Shown: piece after piece, positions 26,485 through 35,069 of the stretch | Position numbering within the stretch: position 1 is the first letter of the stretch | Layout: the number at the start of each line of letters is the position of its first letter | Source: Symbiobacterium terraclitae | Lineage (GTDB): Bacteria > Bacillota > Sulfobacillia > Symbiobacteriales > Symbiobacteriaceae | DNA length: 64,000 nt | NCBI RefSeq assembly: GCF_017874315.1 | Contig: NZ_JAGGLG010000015.1 | Coordinates: forward strand, 32,818-96,817 | Direction: 5' to 3' | Made by a program: the position numbers and the translations under genes | Notes under the pieces: generated by a model | The model's database searches: none | Seen by the model: only the letters and a program-made list of their open reading frames with translations | What the model was told of the DNA's origin: nothing

Positions 26485-26493
26485 AGTATACCA
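26485..26493 (-). promoter_or_regulatory. Extended -10 promoter element of the sigma operon
   Basis: TGGTATACT (TGn-TATACT) on the minus strand, ~75 bases before the ATG at 26411. No good -35. Confidence 0.5.
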
Positions 26494-26550
26494 GAGACTC
26501 TTTTACATTTCCCCGTTGCTTTGGAGGAACAGGCAGCGGGGTTTGCGCAC

Positions 26551-27510
26551 TCAGCTCTGACCCCGGAACCCGGTGCAGTCGAAGGCGACCCCGGGGCCGA
26601 AGAGCCGGCGGAAGCGGTCGATGGTCGCCTCCGACGGCCGGCGGGTGATCACCTCGATCCTGGGCGGCGCCGCGCCCTTTCGGGTGAGCAGGCCGCGCAG
26701 CAGGAGGTGCTGCACCGCCAGGTCCGCGGGCGGCAGCGAGTAGCCGATGAAGACGATGCGCTCGGCCCGGCGGACCGCCTCCAGCGCCTGCGCGAAGACG
26801 CGGCTGAGCGGTGCGGGCAGGCTGCGCTTCAGCCAGGTGGGCGAGATGACCACCCCCGCCAGGCGCCTGCTGCCGCAGCGGCTGCAGCTGAGGCCGGCGG
26901 GGCGCGGCAGGAGGTGCGCCACCTGCTCGCGCACGACCGCGATGTGGTCGCAGGCCGGGCAGTGGGCCCAGTTCAGGGACCCGTGCAGCTTGAGGAGCAG
27001 CGGCCCGCTCCCGTCCGCGGGGCCCAGGCCGTAGTCGGGGGTGAGCCCCGCCACCCGGAGGGCGTCGTCCAGCAGCGTGTCGTAGTTGAGCGAGAGCAGC
27101 ACGTAGCTGCCCGGCGGCCTCCCCGCGAGGGCGCGGGCGAAGCGCGCGTACGGGCCGTCCCCCGGCCGCCGGTCCTGCGCGGCGTCCAGCACGCTGCAGA
27201 CCAGGTGCTCCAGCGCCTGGCGGACCCGGTAGAGCCGGGGCGGGTCGTAGGCCGGTCCGAGCCCCTGGTCCGCATGCAGCGACCAGTCCACCAGGCTGAT
27301 CACCTGGTCCAGCGGCGGCAGGTGGTCGAAGGCGGCCGGCCCGTCCACCTGCCGCCCGAAGACCGCGGCCAGGAAGTCCCAAACCGCCTGGACCTGCTCG
27401 TCGAAGGGCGGGCCCAGGTCGCGGTAGGCCATGGCGAAGAGGTCCCGGGTGGCCGGAGCGCCCTCGGCCGCAGAGGCGCCGGCGCCGAAGAGGTAGAGGT
27501 CCATGCGCAT
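26551..27510 (-). CDS. SIR2-family protein with zinc ribbon
   Basis: 319 aa. NAD-binding G-A-G-A-S at 9-13, L-N-Y-D at 141-144, the catalytic-type histidine in K-L-H-G-S (H176), and a zinc ribbon C184-xx-C187...C209-xx-C212 follow the sirtuin order, while the late I-G-Y-S-L-P-P-A-D segment is typical of the SIR2_2 group. SIR2_2 proteins are either deacylases or NAD+-consuming defence effectors. The retained histidine and zinc ribbon leave both open. It is monocistronic and divergent from the membrane gene at 27570. Ribosome binding site is weak (GGGCAG). Confidence 0.82.
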   Translation of the reverse strand: MRMDLYLFGAGASAAEGAPATRDLFAMAYRDLGPPFDEQVQAVWDFLAAVFGRQVDGPAAFDHLPPLDQVISLVDWSLHADQGLGPAYDPPRLYRVRQALEHLVCSVLDAAQDRRPGDGPYARFARALAGRPPGSYVLLSLNYDTLLDDALRVAGLTPDYGLGPADGSGPLLLKLHGSLNWAHCPACDHIAVVREQVAHLLPRPAGLSCSRCGSRRLAGVVISPTWLKRSLPAPLSRVFAQALEAVRRAERIVFIGYSLPPADLAVQHLLLRGLLTRKGAAPPRIEVITRRPSEATIDRFRRLFGPGVAFDCTGFRGQS

Positions 27511-27569
27511 AGTCTGCCCGGCCCGCGGGAATGGCTTCCTACTAGAGATCCCATTTGGAGGTGTTCGCG

Positions 27570-27992
27570 TTGCCCCGTGCCGGGGAAGCCGTCCGGCGCA
27601 TCCTGGCCGTGCTCGCCTACGCCGGGGCCCTGCGCCTCCCCGTGGCCGCCTGGCTCCTGCCCGACTGGCTCTACACCCTGCCCTGGGGGCTGCTGCTGGC
27701 CGGGGGCCTCTGGGCATGGGCCCGCGGGCGCTCGCCGTTCCTGGCGCACCACGGCCGGGCCGGCCTGCTCTGGACCCTGCAGGTGAGCGGCCTGCTCCTC
27801 GCCATCTCCCTCGTGGCCGACCTCTGGTACGCCGCGTGGTTCCACACCGGCGTCCCGCTGCTGAACCGCGCCTGGCACCTGACCTCCGACCTCTACCGCT
27901 GGGCCTCCTTCCTCAGCTCGCTGCTGACGGTCCTGGCCATGTACCGGGCGGCAAAAGGGCAGACCGGCGATCCGCTCGGCCTGCCCCTCTAG
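27570..27992 (+). CDS. Four-helix membrane protein (DUF4870-like)
   Basis: 140 aa with about four hydrophobic helices and short loops. F-L-A-H-H-G-R-A-G-L-L-W-T-L-Q resembles the H-a-x-Q-a motif of DUF4870 (Tic20-like). TTG 27570 follows GGAGGTG by six bases, clearly better than any ATG. Role unknown. It is divergent from the SIR2 gene with a 60-base shared upstream region. Confidence 0.65.
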   Translation: MPRAGEAVRRILAVLAYAGALRLPVAAWLLPDWLYTLPWGLLLAGGLWAWARGRSPFLAHHGRAGLLWTLQVSGLLLAISLVADLWYAAWFHTGVPLLNRAWHLTSDLYRWASFLSSLLTVLAMYRAAKGQTGDPLGLPL

Positions 27993-28208
27993 CTATGCAC
28001 TCACCGGTTTCACGTGCATCCGGAAGGCCCGGTAGAACGCCGGCGCCGGAATCCCTTCCAGGTAGATCCGGTCCGCCTCCTCCTCGATCCTGCGCACCTT
28101 CACGACCTCGCCGGCCCGGATCAGGTGCCTGAGGGTGCCGGTCTTCTCGTCATGAATCTCGAAGTTGCGGACGAGCCGATAGCTTTGACCCACGGTCAGT
28201 CGGTCCAC
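27993..28208 (-). CDS. Small conserved-looking soluble protein
   Basis: 71 aa, mixed charge. It looks like a small beta-rich domain (T-V-G-Q-S-Y-R-L-V-R-N-F-E-I, A-G-E-V-V-K-V-R-R-I, D-R-I-Y-L-E-G). No family recognised. The GTG at 28208 is well supported by GAGGAGGG eight bases upstream. Its stop abuts the stop of the plus-strand membrane gene. Confidence 0.6.
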   Translation of the reverse strand: MDRLTVGQSYRLVRNFEIHDEKTGTLRHLIRAGEVVKVRRIEEEADRIYLEGIPAPAFYRAFRMHVKPVSA

Positions 28209-28312
28209 TCCTCGGTCCCTCCTCGAGCATAGCGCCAATATGATTACATGTTGTGTATTCTCGATTGGGGCTCAAATTTCCTCGCCGCCGCACCGGTCCC
28301 GAGACACGATAT

Positions 28313-28341
28313 GGGGCAGCAGCGCGCTGCGCTGCTGCCCC
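28313..28341 (-). terminator. Terminator of sucCD
   Basis: Perfect 13-bp stem with 3-base loop, 29 bases after the sucD stop. There is no T-run. Confidence 0.6.
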
Positions 28342-28369
28342 GGTCTTCTTCGAACACCGCCGCGGTTCG

Positions 28370-29242
28370 CTACCGCAGCGCGGCCCGCACCAGGTCGGCG
28401 ACCTCCCACGGCAGGGCGGCCACCTTGACGCCGGCGGCGGTCAGGGCCTCGACCTTCGACTGGTAGGTGCCACGGTTGCCCTCGATGATGGCGCCGGCGT
28501 GGCCCATCCGCTTCCCGGGCGGGGCGGACTTGCCGGCCAGGTAGGCCACCACGGGCTTCTTCACGTGCTCCTTGATGTACTCGGCGGCCAGCTCCTCCTG
28601 GATGCCGCCGATCTCGCCCACCATGACGATGGCCTCGGTCTCCGGGTCGGCGTTGAAGAGCTCCAGGGCGTCGACGAAGTTGGTGCCGATCACCCGGTCG
28701 CCGCCCATGCCGATGACGGTGGTCTGGCCCAGGCCGCTGTTGGAGAGGTTGAAGGCAATCTCGTAGGAAAGGGTGCCCGAGCGGGCCACGATGCCGACGG
28801 GACCCGGCTTGTAGATGTGGTTGGGCATGATGCCCATCTTGGCCTTCTTCCCCGGCGAGATGATGCCGAAGGTGTTGGGGCCGATGACCCGCACGCCGTG
28901 CTGCCTGGCATAGGCCATGATCTCCATGGTCTCCTGGGTGGGCACGTGCTCGGGGATCAGCACGAGGACCTTGACGCCGGCGTGGATGGCCTCGAAGGCG
29001 GCGTCCTTCACGCCGGGCGCCGGCACGAACATGATGGAGGCGTTGGCGCCGGTCTTCTCGACGGCCTCGTGGACGGTGGCGAAGACGGGGACGCCGTGGA
29101 CCTGCTGGCCAGCCTTGTTGAAGTTGACCCCGCCGACGATGTTGGTGCCGAACGCCAGCATCTGGCCGGTGTGGAACTGTCCCTGGGAACCGGTGATGCC
29201 CTGGACGACGACGCGCGTCTGCTCGTTGATGATGACAGCCAT
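28370..29242 (-). CDS. sucD: Succinyl-CoA ligase (ADP-forming) alpha subunit
   Basis: 290 aa. It holds the CoA-binding Rossmann domain (V-V-V-Q-G-I-T-G-S-Q-G near the start) and the phospho-histidine in a G-H-A-G-A-I segment near residue 247. With SucC it makes ATP from succinyl-CoA in the TCA cycle. It follows sucC after 7 bases. Confidence 0.96.
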   Translation of the reverse strand: MAVIINEQTRVVVQGITGSQGQFHTGQMLAFGTNIVGGVNFNKAGQQVHGVPVFATVHEAVEKTGANASIMFVPAPGVKDAAFEAIHAGVKVLVLIPEHVPTQETMEIMAYARQHGVRVIGPNTFGIISPGKKAKMGIMPNHIYKPGPVGIVARSGTLSYEIAFNLSNSGLGQTTVIGMGGDRVIGTNFVDALELFNADPETEAIVMVGEIGGIQEELAAEYIKEHVKKPVVAYLAGKSAPPGKRMGHAGAIIEGNRGTYQSKVEALTAAGVKVAALPWEVADLVRAALR

Positions 29243-29249
29243 GCCTCAG

Positions 29250-30371
29250 CTACGCCCCCTTGCCGTAAGCTGCTGCCACGACGGCCTTGGCAGCCTCGCC
29301 CATCTCGGTGTAGGCCTGAATGCCGGCCTCGGCCAGGATCTCCCGGCCGCGCACGTCGTTGGTGCCGACCATCCGCACCACCAGCGGCACGTCGATGCCC
29401 TTGGCCTTCTTCACCTGCACGATCGCCTCGGCCACCAGGTCGCACCGGGTGATGCCGCCGAAGATGTTGACGAAGATGGCCTTGGGCTTGGTGCCCAGGA
29501 GCGCGTCAAACGCCTGGGCCGTGGGCTCGACGCCGGAGCCGCCGCCCGCGTCCAGGAAGTTGGCCGGCCGCCCGCCGTAGTAGGCCAGCGTGTCGAGGGT
29601 GCCCATCGCCATGCCGGCGCCGTTGGCCATGACGGCGATGTCGCCGTCCAGCTGGACGAAGGCCAGGCCGATGGCGCGCACCTTCTTCTCCAGTTCGGTC
29701 CCCTCCTCGACCTTGGGGAACTCGGGGTGGCGGAAGAGGGCGTCGTCCTCCACGTTGAAGCGGCCGTCGGCGGCGATGAGCCGGGTGCCGTTGTCGGTGA
29801 GGGCCAGCGGGTTGATCTCCACCAGCTCCGCGTCGTACTTGCGGAAGGCCTGGTACAGCCCGACGAGGATCTTGGTGAACTGCTGGGCCAGGTCGCCGGT
29901 GAGGCCGATCTTGCGGGCGATCTCCCGGGCCTGGAACGGCATCAGACCCGTGGCGATGTCCACGTGGGAGAAGACGATCTTGTCGTGGGGCACCGACTCG
30001 ATCTCGACGCCGCCGTAGGCCGAGGCCATGATCAGCGGCTTCTTGGCCATGCCGTCGAGGGTGATGGAGACGTAGTACTCCTTCTCGATCTTGATCTGCG
30101 GGTCGACCAGGACCTTGTCGACGATGTACCCCTTGAGGTTCATCCCCAGGATCTCCGCAGCCCTCGCCCTGGCCTCCTCGGGAGTGTTGGCCAGCTTGAT
30201 GCCGCCGGCCTTGCCCCGCCCGCCGACGAGAACCTGCGCCTTCACCGCGCACGGCCCGATCTTGCGGGCGGCCTCCTCCGCTTCCTCCGGCGTGGTGCAG
30301 ACGATGCCGTCGCCGGTGGGAACGCCGTGCTCGGCGAACATCCGCTTGGCCAGGTACTCATAGAGCTTCAT
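29250..30371 (-). CDS. sucC: Succinyl-CoA ligase (ADP-forming) beta subunit
   Basis: 373 aa, slightly short of the usual ~388. The start M-K-L-Y-E-Y-L-A-K-R-M-F, ATP-grasp V-K-A-Q-V-L-V-G-G-R-G-K-A-G-G, and N-I-F-G-G-I-T-R-C-D motifs are intact. It binds nucleotide and works with SucD encoded next. GGAGGTGG upstream of ATG 30371. Confidence 0.96.
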   Translation of the reverse strand: MKLYEYLAKRMFAEHGVPTGDGIVCTTPEEAEEAARKIGPCAVKAQVLVGGRGKAGGIKLANTPEEARARAAEILGMNLKGYIVDKVLVDPQIKIEKEYYVSITLDGMAKKPLIMASAYGGVEIESVPHDKIVFSHVDIATGLMPFQAREIARKIGLTGDLAQQFTKILVGLYQAFRKYDAELVEINPLALTDNGTRLIAADGRFNVEDDALFRHPEFPKVEEGTELEKKVRAIGLAFVQLDGDIAVMANGAGMAMGTLDTLAYYGGRPANFLDAGGGSGVEPTAQAFDALLGTKPKAIFVNIFGGITRCDLVAEAIVQVKKAKGIDVPLVVRMVGTNDVRGREILAEAGIQAYTEMGEAAKAVVAAAYGKGA

Positions 30372-30425
30372 CCGTCCACCTCCACATGTTGACAGTCACG
30401 CGTCCAACAAGCAGGCTACCCAGCA

Positions 30426-30434
30426 ATTCTATCA
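30426..30434 (-). promoter_or_regulatory. Extended -10 promoter element of sucCD
   Basis: TGATAGAAT (TGn-TAGAAT) on the minus strand about 60 bases before sucC. No good -35. The remaining ~235 bases to the fumarase terminator hold no supported gene. Confidence 0.5.
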
Positions 30435-30670
30435 CAGATCCAATGCTGTTGGGAATCGTTTGGACATCTCATCATGGTACATAAGAACTATTAGGATCAG
30501 GGAGGTTCAGGTGCCCGCCCGACCGGCTCCCGGCCGCTGCCCGACGCCTGCTGCCGGTCCGCAGGCACCCGGGCTGCCCGCTTCCATGTCTGCGGCGGAC
30601 CGCCGCCCGCTGCCGGTGCGGAGCACCGTCATGCCCTCCGCTCTCTAGGATGTCCGGCCCGCGCAAACCT

Positions 30671-30702
30671 GACCCCGGCGGCGCTCGTGCACCCCCGGGG
30701 TC
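30671..30702 (-). terminator. Terminator of the fumarase genes
   Basis: GACCCCGG/CCGGGGTC arms just after the stop at 30711, then AGGTTTG on the minus strand. Confidence 0.55.
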
Positions 30703-30710
30703 GTCGTTCG

Positions 30711-31304
30711 CTACTCACTGGCCACGGGCGGCTTCGGCTTCACCATAGCGTCGGGCTTCACCCACTGCGACTGGCCGGCGAAGTACTGGTCGCCGCCGTG
30801 GGCGTCGTTGATGCAGATGGCGGGGAAGTCCTTCACCCGCAGGCGGCGGATGGCCTCGGCCCCCAGGTCCTCGTAGGCGACCACCTCGGCGGCCTCGATG
30901 GTGCGGGCCAGCAGCGCCCCCGCCCCGCCGGTGGCGACCAGGTAGGCACCGCCGTACTGGACCAGTGCCGCCTTCACCTCGTCGCTCCGGTAGCCCTTGC
31001 CGATCACCAGCTTGACGCCCTGCCGGAGCATCTCCGGCGTGTACTTGTCCATGCGGTACGACGTGGTGGGACCCGCCGAGCCGATCACCTGGCCGGGCTT
31101 CGGCGGCGTGGGGCCGACGTAGTAGATGACGGCGCCCTCCGGGTTGAAGGGCAGCGGACGCCCTGCGGCCAGGTCCTCCACCATGCGCTTGTGGGCGGCG
31201 TCGCGGGCGGTGTAGATCTCGCCGGTGATGATGACCTCGTCGCCCGCCCTGATCTGCCGTGCCTGTTCGGGCGTGATCGGGGTGGTCACGTGAATCCGGG
31301 CCAT
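30711..31304 (-). CDS. Class I fumarate hydratase, beta subunit
   Basis: 197 aa, the C-terminal half of the heterodimeric iron-sulfur fumarase/tartrate dehydratase family. L-R-A-G-D-E-V-I-I-T-G, V-I-G-S-A-G-P-T-T-S-Y-R-M-D and G-K-G-Y are characteristic. ATG 31304 shares its A with the alpha-subunit stop (TGATG overlap). It hydrates fumarate to malate, with tartrate the alternative substrate. The neighbouring TCA genes favour fumarase. Confidence 0.93.
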   Translation of the reverse strand: MARIHVTTPITPEQARQIRAGDEVIITGEIYTARDAAHKRMVEDLAAGRPLPFNPEGAVIYYVGPTPPKPGQVIGSAGPTTSYRMDKYTPEMLRQGVKLVIGKGYRSDEVKAALVQYGGAYLVATGGAGALLARTIEAAEVVAYEDLGAEAIRRLRVKDFPAICINDAHGGDQYFAGQSQWVKPDAMVKPKPPVASE

Positions 31305-32146
31305 CAGAGCGTCACCTCCTTGTGGCGGTGGCTGTGGCACTCGATGTTGACGGCGACGGGCAGGGCGGTGATGTGGCAGCCCATCACCTCGATGTGCACG
31401 GCCAGGGCGGTCACCGTGCCGCCGAGGCCCATCGGGCCGACGCCCAGCTTGTTGATCTCCTCCAGCAGCTCCTGCTCCCGTGCGGCCCAAGCCGGGTTGG
31501 GGTTGGGCGTGCCGACGTCGCGCAGCAGCGCCTTCTTGGCCAGGAGCGCGCACTTGTCGAAGTTGCCGCCGATGCCGACGCCGACGATCATGGGCGGGCA
31601 GGCGTTGGGCCCGGCCGCAGCCACCGTTTCGACGATGAACTGCTTGGCGCCCTCCCAGCCGGCGGACGGCGGCAGCATCTTCAGCTGGCTCATGTTCTCG
31701 GAGCCGCCGCCCTTGGTGTCGACCTTGATCTTCAGCTTGTCGCCCGGGACGATGTCGATGTAGATCATCGCCGGGGTGTTGTCGCGGGTGTTGATGCGCT
31801 CGATCGGGTCGTTGAGCATGGACTTGCGCAAGTACCCTTCGGTGTAACCCTTGGCGACGCCACGGTTCACGGCCTCGGTCAGGTCGCCGCCCACCAGGTG
31901 CAGGTCCTGCCCGATCTCCAGGAAGACCAGCGCGACGCCCGTGTCCTGGCACATGGGCACCCGCTCGGACTCGGCGATCGTGTAGTTGTCCACGAGCTGC
32001 ATCAGGACGGTCTGTCCGACTGGGGCCTCTTCCAGCGACTTCGCCTGCGACAGAGCCCGGACCACATCATCCGACAGCTTGAAGTTGGCCTCTTGCACCA
32101 GGCGCGCGACGGCATCGGCCACCTGGTCTACGTGCAGTTCCCGCAC
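31304..32146 (-). CDS. Class I fumarate hydratase, alpha subunit
   Basis: 280 aa. It carries the [4Fe-4S]-binding cysteines, visible in P-M-C-Q-D-T-G and the A-C-P-P-M-I-V-G-V-G-I-G-G type segment (here N-A-C-P-P-M-I-V-G). It forms the active site with the beta subunit. GTG 32146 is selected because AAGGAGGAGG precedes it. An upstream ATG at 32188 lacks a site and lengthens the N-terminus beyond the family norm. Confidence 0.94.
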   Translation of the reverse strand: MRELHVDQVADAVARLVQEANFKLSDDVVRALSQAKSLEEAPVGQTVLMQLVDNYTIAESERVPMCQDTGVALVFLEIGQDLHLVGGDLTEAVNRGVAKGYTEGYLRKSMLNDPIERINTRDNTPAMIYIDIVPGDKLKIKVDTKGGGSENMSQLKMLPPSAGWEGAKQFIVETVAAAGPNACPPMIVGVGIGGNFDKCALLAKKALLRDVGTPNPNPAWAAREQELLEEINKLGVGPMGLGGTVTALAVHIEVMGCHITALPVAVNIECHSHRHKEVTL

Positions 32147-32211
32147 AGCTTCCTCCTCCTTGGCCGCGCGTATTCCGTTGGCATACACCGGGATGAATTC
32201 GGTCTACCCAT

Positions 32212-32240
32212 ACTGTAGCAAATCGGTTGACGTAAGTCAG
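32212..32240 (-). promoter_or_regulatory. Promoter of the fumarase genes with overlapping palindrome
   Basis: CTGACT, 17 bases, TACAGT on the minus strand. The -35 is overlapped by TGAC-GTAA-GTCA (32228-32239), a possible operator. Confidence 0.55.
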
Positions 32241-32297
32241 CCCCGAAGTGCTTAAGGTGTGGGTATTTCTATCCGAGCCCCGGCGGGCCGATAGGCT

Positions 32298-32771
32298 TTA
32301 GAATGACTCATACTCGTGGCGGAGCATGGGCTTCAGCCGCTGCGGCGGCTCGACCTCCATGCTGCCCTCCTGCAGCGGGCGGCCGGTCTGGTCGCGGATC
32401 ACGTACTGAATCTCCACCCGCTGGGTCTCGGGGTAGAGCTTCACGATCTCCATCTCCGCGGTGACCTCGTCTCCGATGCGGGGCGGATGGAGGAGCCGGT
32501 AGCTGTGGGCGTGGGTGATGGACCCGAGACCCGGCAGGACCGAGGCCACGGCCCCCATCGCGAAGCCCGCCAGCATGTTCGCCGGCACGATGGGGTGCCC
32601 GTAGGTGGTGCGGCCGGCGTAGGTCGCGTCGCCGTAGAGCGGGTTGAGGTCGCCCGACAGGCTCATGTACTGCAGCACATCTTGCTTGCTCACCTTGCGG
32701 GAGAAGCTGGCCTTCTGCCCCACGGCCAGCTGGTCGAAGCTCTTCCCCAGTTCGTCCCAGAACAGGCTCAT
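32298..32771 (-). CDS. MaoC-fold hydratase-like protein
   Basis: 157 aa hot-dog fold related to (R)-specific enoyl-CoA hydratases. The hydratase-2 motif is recognisable as S-G-D-L-N-P-L-Y-G-D-A-T-Y-A, with catalytic Asp41 kept but the usual catalytic His replaced by Tyr46. G-H-P-I-V-P-A-N-M-L follows. It could act on an acyl-CoA with altered chemistry or be a binding protein. ATG 32771 has AAGGGGTGATC upstream. Confidence 0.8.
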   Translation of the reverse strand: MSLFWDELGKSFDQLAVGQKASFSRKVSKQDVLQYMSLSGDLNPLYGDATYAGRTTYGHPIVPANMLAGFAMGAVASVLPGLGSITHAHSYRLLHPPRIGDEVTAEMEIVKLYPETQRVEIQYVIRDQTGRPLQEGSMEVEPPQRLKPMLRHEYESF

Positions 32772-32915
32772 GTGATCACCCCTTCACCGGATTCAAGACT
32801 AATAATAACACGCTGAATTGCGGCATGCACCAAGAGTTCTGCGGTCGTGCACGCGTCGTCAGTTACCGGGGGGCAGCCGCCGGCATGCACGCAGCCGGTG
32901 CCGCTGGCGCACCAG

Positions 32916-33092
32916 CAATCGTGCACTCGGCACGCCGGCAACCGTGTTCGACACACCAGCAACCGTGCATCCAGCACACCGGCAACGTGCATCCAGCACA
33001 CCAGCAACCGTGCATCCAGCACACCGGCAACCGTGCATCCAGCACACCTGCAACGGCGCATCCGGCACGCCGGCAACGGCGCATCCGGCACG
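32916..33092. repeat. 23-bp tandem repeat array (about 8 units)
   Basis: Units begin CAACCGTGCATCCAGCACACCGG, here 32916, 32939 (21 bp), 32960, 32983 (22 bp), 33005, 33028, 33051 and a partial unit at 33074. Outer units are more diverged. Because 23 is not a multiple of 3, it is not a coding repeat. It lies in the ~490-base gap between the MaoC gene and the lipoprotein stop. Confidence 0.85.
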
Positions 33093-33258
33093 ATAGGAGC
33101 TTGTGCCTCCGGTACACCACGAGTGACGGCGCGGGTGCTCCGCCAACACCATCAGGCGTATTCGCGCGCAAACGGCCGCCCCATACCCGGGAGCGGCCTG
33201 TCGCTGGCTGATGATGTCAGGTCATGAACCGAGGAGGTGTACCCAACGGGGCTCGGCG

Positions 33259-33930
33259 TCAGTTCTCGTAGACCCATATCCTGGTCGCCCGAAACCCATC
33301 ATCCGGCAGCACCAACCCGACCATGCCCACTGCGGCGCCCGGCCGGAGGGCAGAGAGCCCCTCCTCCACAGGCGAGAGACCGGGAACCCGGATGACCTCC
33401 ACCGCCGTCGAGAACTCGATGGTTCGCCTTCCCCGGATCGCCTCCACCACGGCCCCATCGCACGAGACCTCTTCCAGCGTGCCCTCGAGCCGGCCGATGT
33501 TCACGAAGACCCACTCGCTCCGGGCGAGCAGGCTCCCGTCGGGCTGGGGCGTGCCCCTGGCGTCGACCCAGTCCCCCAGTTCGATGGCCTCAGGAGAAAC
33601 GTGAAACTCCTTCCAGACCTTCGAATCCGGGGCAAACCGCACTACGCGCACACCTGCCGCGGACTCCAGGGCGATCGCGCCGTCCGTGATCTCCACCACT
33701 CTGCCCGAGGCAAAGCCCGGGTCGGATCCCTCGATCACCACTGCATGCTGATCTGCGGTCAGATCCGGCCCGGGGTCGGCTGAAGAACCGCCCGGGGCTG
33801 CGACGGCGGTGAAGGCGTCTCCTGCCGGACCGGGCGGACCATACCCGGTCACGTCCCCGTCCGCCGCAGTACAGCCCACTGTCAGGATGAGGGCGGCGAC
33901 AACCAGCCCCGAAACGATCCTTCCGACCAC
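33259..33930 (-). CDS. Predicted lipoprotein with repeated beta-strand modules
   Basis: 223 aa. A signal segment (I-V-S-G-L-V-V-A-A-L-I-L-T-V-G-C) ends in a lipobox-like V-G-C. The mature part has small-barrel-like repeats (A-S-G-R-V-V-E-I-T-D-G-A-I-A-L-E, then G-D-W-V-D-A-R-G-T and L-E-G-T-L-E-E-V) reminiscent of DUF5666 repeats. GTG 33930 follows GGGGGTG at fair spacing, and the upstream ATG 33963 has none. Role unknown. Confidence 0.65.
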   Translation of the reverse strand: MVGRIVSGLVVAALILTVGCTAADGDVTGYGPPGPAGDAFTAVAAPGGSSADPGPDLTADQHAVVIEGSDPGFASGRVVEITDGAIALESAAGVRVVRFAPDSKVWKEFHVSPEAIELGDWVDARGTPQPDGSLLARSEWVFVNIGRLEGTLEEVSCDGAVVEAIRGRRTIEFSTAVEVIRVPGLSPVEEGLSALRPGAAVGMVGLVLPDDGFRATRIWVYEN

Positions 33931-34281
33931 CTGACCACACCCCCACCATCGGTCTCCCTGCATGCGTCAGTGAGTTCGACGAAGGGCGCAGTGGTGCAGT
34001 TCTTCCAAGGGTGCGACGACCGGATCGCCGATGCGTGCATCACTGCGCCGGCGACGCGCCGGCGGCGCGCCGGCGCTGCGGGGCTCCCAGACCTTCGGCC
34101 CGCCGGCCGGCGCTGCCGCGCTTCCGTTCCCCGGAGCCCGGCTTCGGGCGACTCGCCCCGTGGGGCATCGCGACTAGCCAGTGCAATCCTCAGCGCTTTC
34201 GCCTTCGCACCGTGCCACACCTTCACGTCACCTCCCAGCTGACTTCAGGCCTCTGTACAGCCAAGCAGCTCATGTCGCAAG
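33931..34281. other. 350-base gap without a supported gene
   Basis: Holds a GC-rich inverted repeat near 34056-34076 (GCGCCGGC arms). No promoter, RNA or coding signal was convincing. Confidence 0.5.
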
Positions 34282-34312
34282 CGGGGCCACGCCGTCTCAC
34301 GGCGTGGCCCCG
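34282..34312 (-). terminator. Terminator hairpin after the IclR gene
   Basis: Perfect 14-bp stem with CTC loop, 17 bases after the stop at 34329. No T-run. Confidence 0.6.
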
Positions 34313-34328
34313 CTGATCTGTACACCAG

Positions 34329-35069
34329 CTACAGCTTCATCCCGATCGCATTCGCCGCCTTCTGCACGGCGCGGCTGAAGAGCGCCACCCGGTCGTCGGT
34401 GAACCGGCTCACCGGGCCCGAGATGGCCAGGGCGGCGACGCAGCGCCCGGCACGGTCGATGATCGGCGCCGCCACCGATGCGACGCCCTCCTCCCGCTCC
34501 TCGTGGCTCAGCGCCCAGCCCTGCTCCCGCGCCTGCTTCAGCCGGGCCTCCAAGGCCGCGCGGTCGAATCCGGGCGGCAGTTGCTCGTCCAGGATGCGCT
34601 GCCGCTCGACCGGCGAGCACCACGCCAGCAGGATCTTGCCCGACGCGCCCAGGTAAAGCGGAAGCCGCTCGCCGAGGCCGACGACGCGCCGGACCGTCAG
34701 CGGCCCCTCGGCGCGCTGCACGCGCACACGCTCGGCGCCGTCCCGCACGTAGAGGCTCACCGTCTCCTGTGCGAGGTCCCGGAGCTGCAGCATCTCACCC
34801 AGGGCGATGGTCGGCAGGTCGCCGGAGGAGAGGTAGACCTGCGCCAGTTCCAGCGCCTTCAGCCCCAGATGGTAGCGGCCGGTCGCCTCGTCACGCCGGA
34901 CGAACCCGCGCGACTCCAGCGCCGCCAGGATGCGGTGCACTGTGGACTTGTACAGCCCCACCTTGGCGGCAATCTGAGTCACGCCCAGGCCGCCCCGCTC
35001 GCCGGCGAAGCAGAGCAGGACGTCCAGGGCGCGCTCCACGGACCGGATCGTTTGCGCCTCTTCCCTCAG
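34329..35069 (-). CDS. IclR-family transcriptional regulator
   Basis: 246 aa. An N-terminal winged helix-turn-helix (S-V-E-R-A-L-D-V-L-L, V-T-Q-I-A-A-K-V-G-L-Y-K-S-T-V-H-R-I-L) and a C-terminal effector domain (L-Y-L-G-A-S-G-K-I-L-L-A) are clear. Effector unknown. The best start is CTG 35069, six bases after AAAGGAGGG. It gives the normal N-terminus length. In-frame GTG codons at 35111 and 35039 have no such site. The site lies in the loop of an 8-bp hairpin. Confidence 0.9.
   Translation of the reverse strand: MREEAQTIRSVERALDVLLCFAGERGGLGVTQIAAKVGLYKSTVHRILAALESRGFVRRDEATGRYHLGLKALELAQVYLSSGDLPTIALGEMLQLRDLAQETVSLYVRDGAERVRVQRAEGPLTVRRVVGLGERLPLYLGASGKILLAWCSPVERQRILDEQLPPGFDRAALEARLKQAREQGWALSHEEREEGVASVAAPIIDRAGRCVAALAISGPVSRFTDDRVALFSRAVQKAANAIGMKL

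Noticed and set aside
32916..33092. CRISPR array
   Set aside because: The 23-bp units are directly adjacent without unique spacers, and no cas genes are present.
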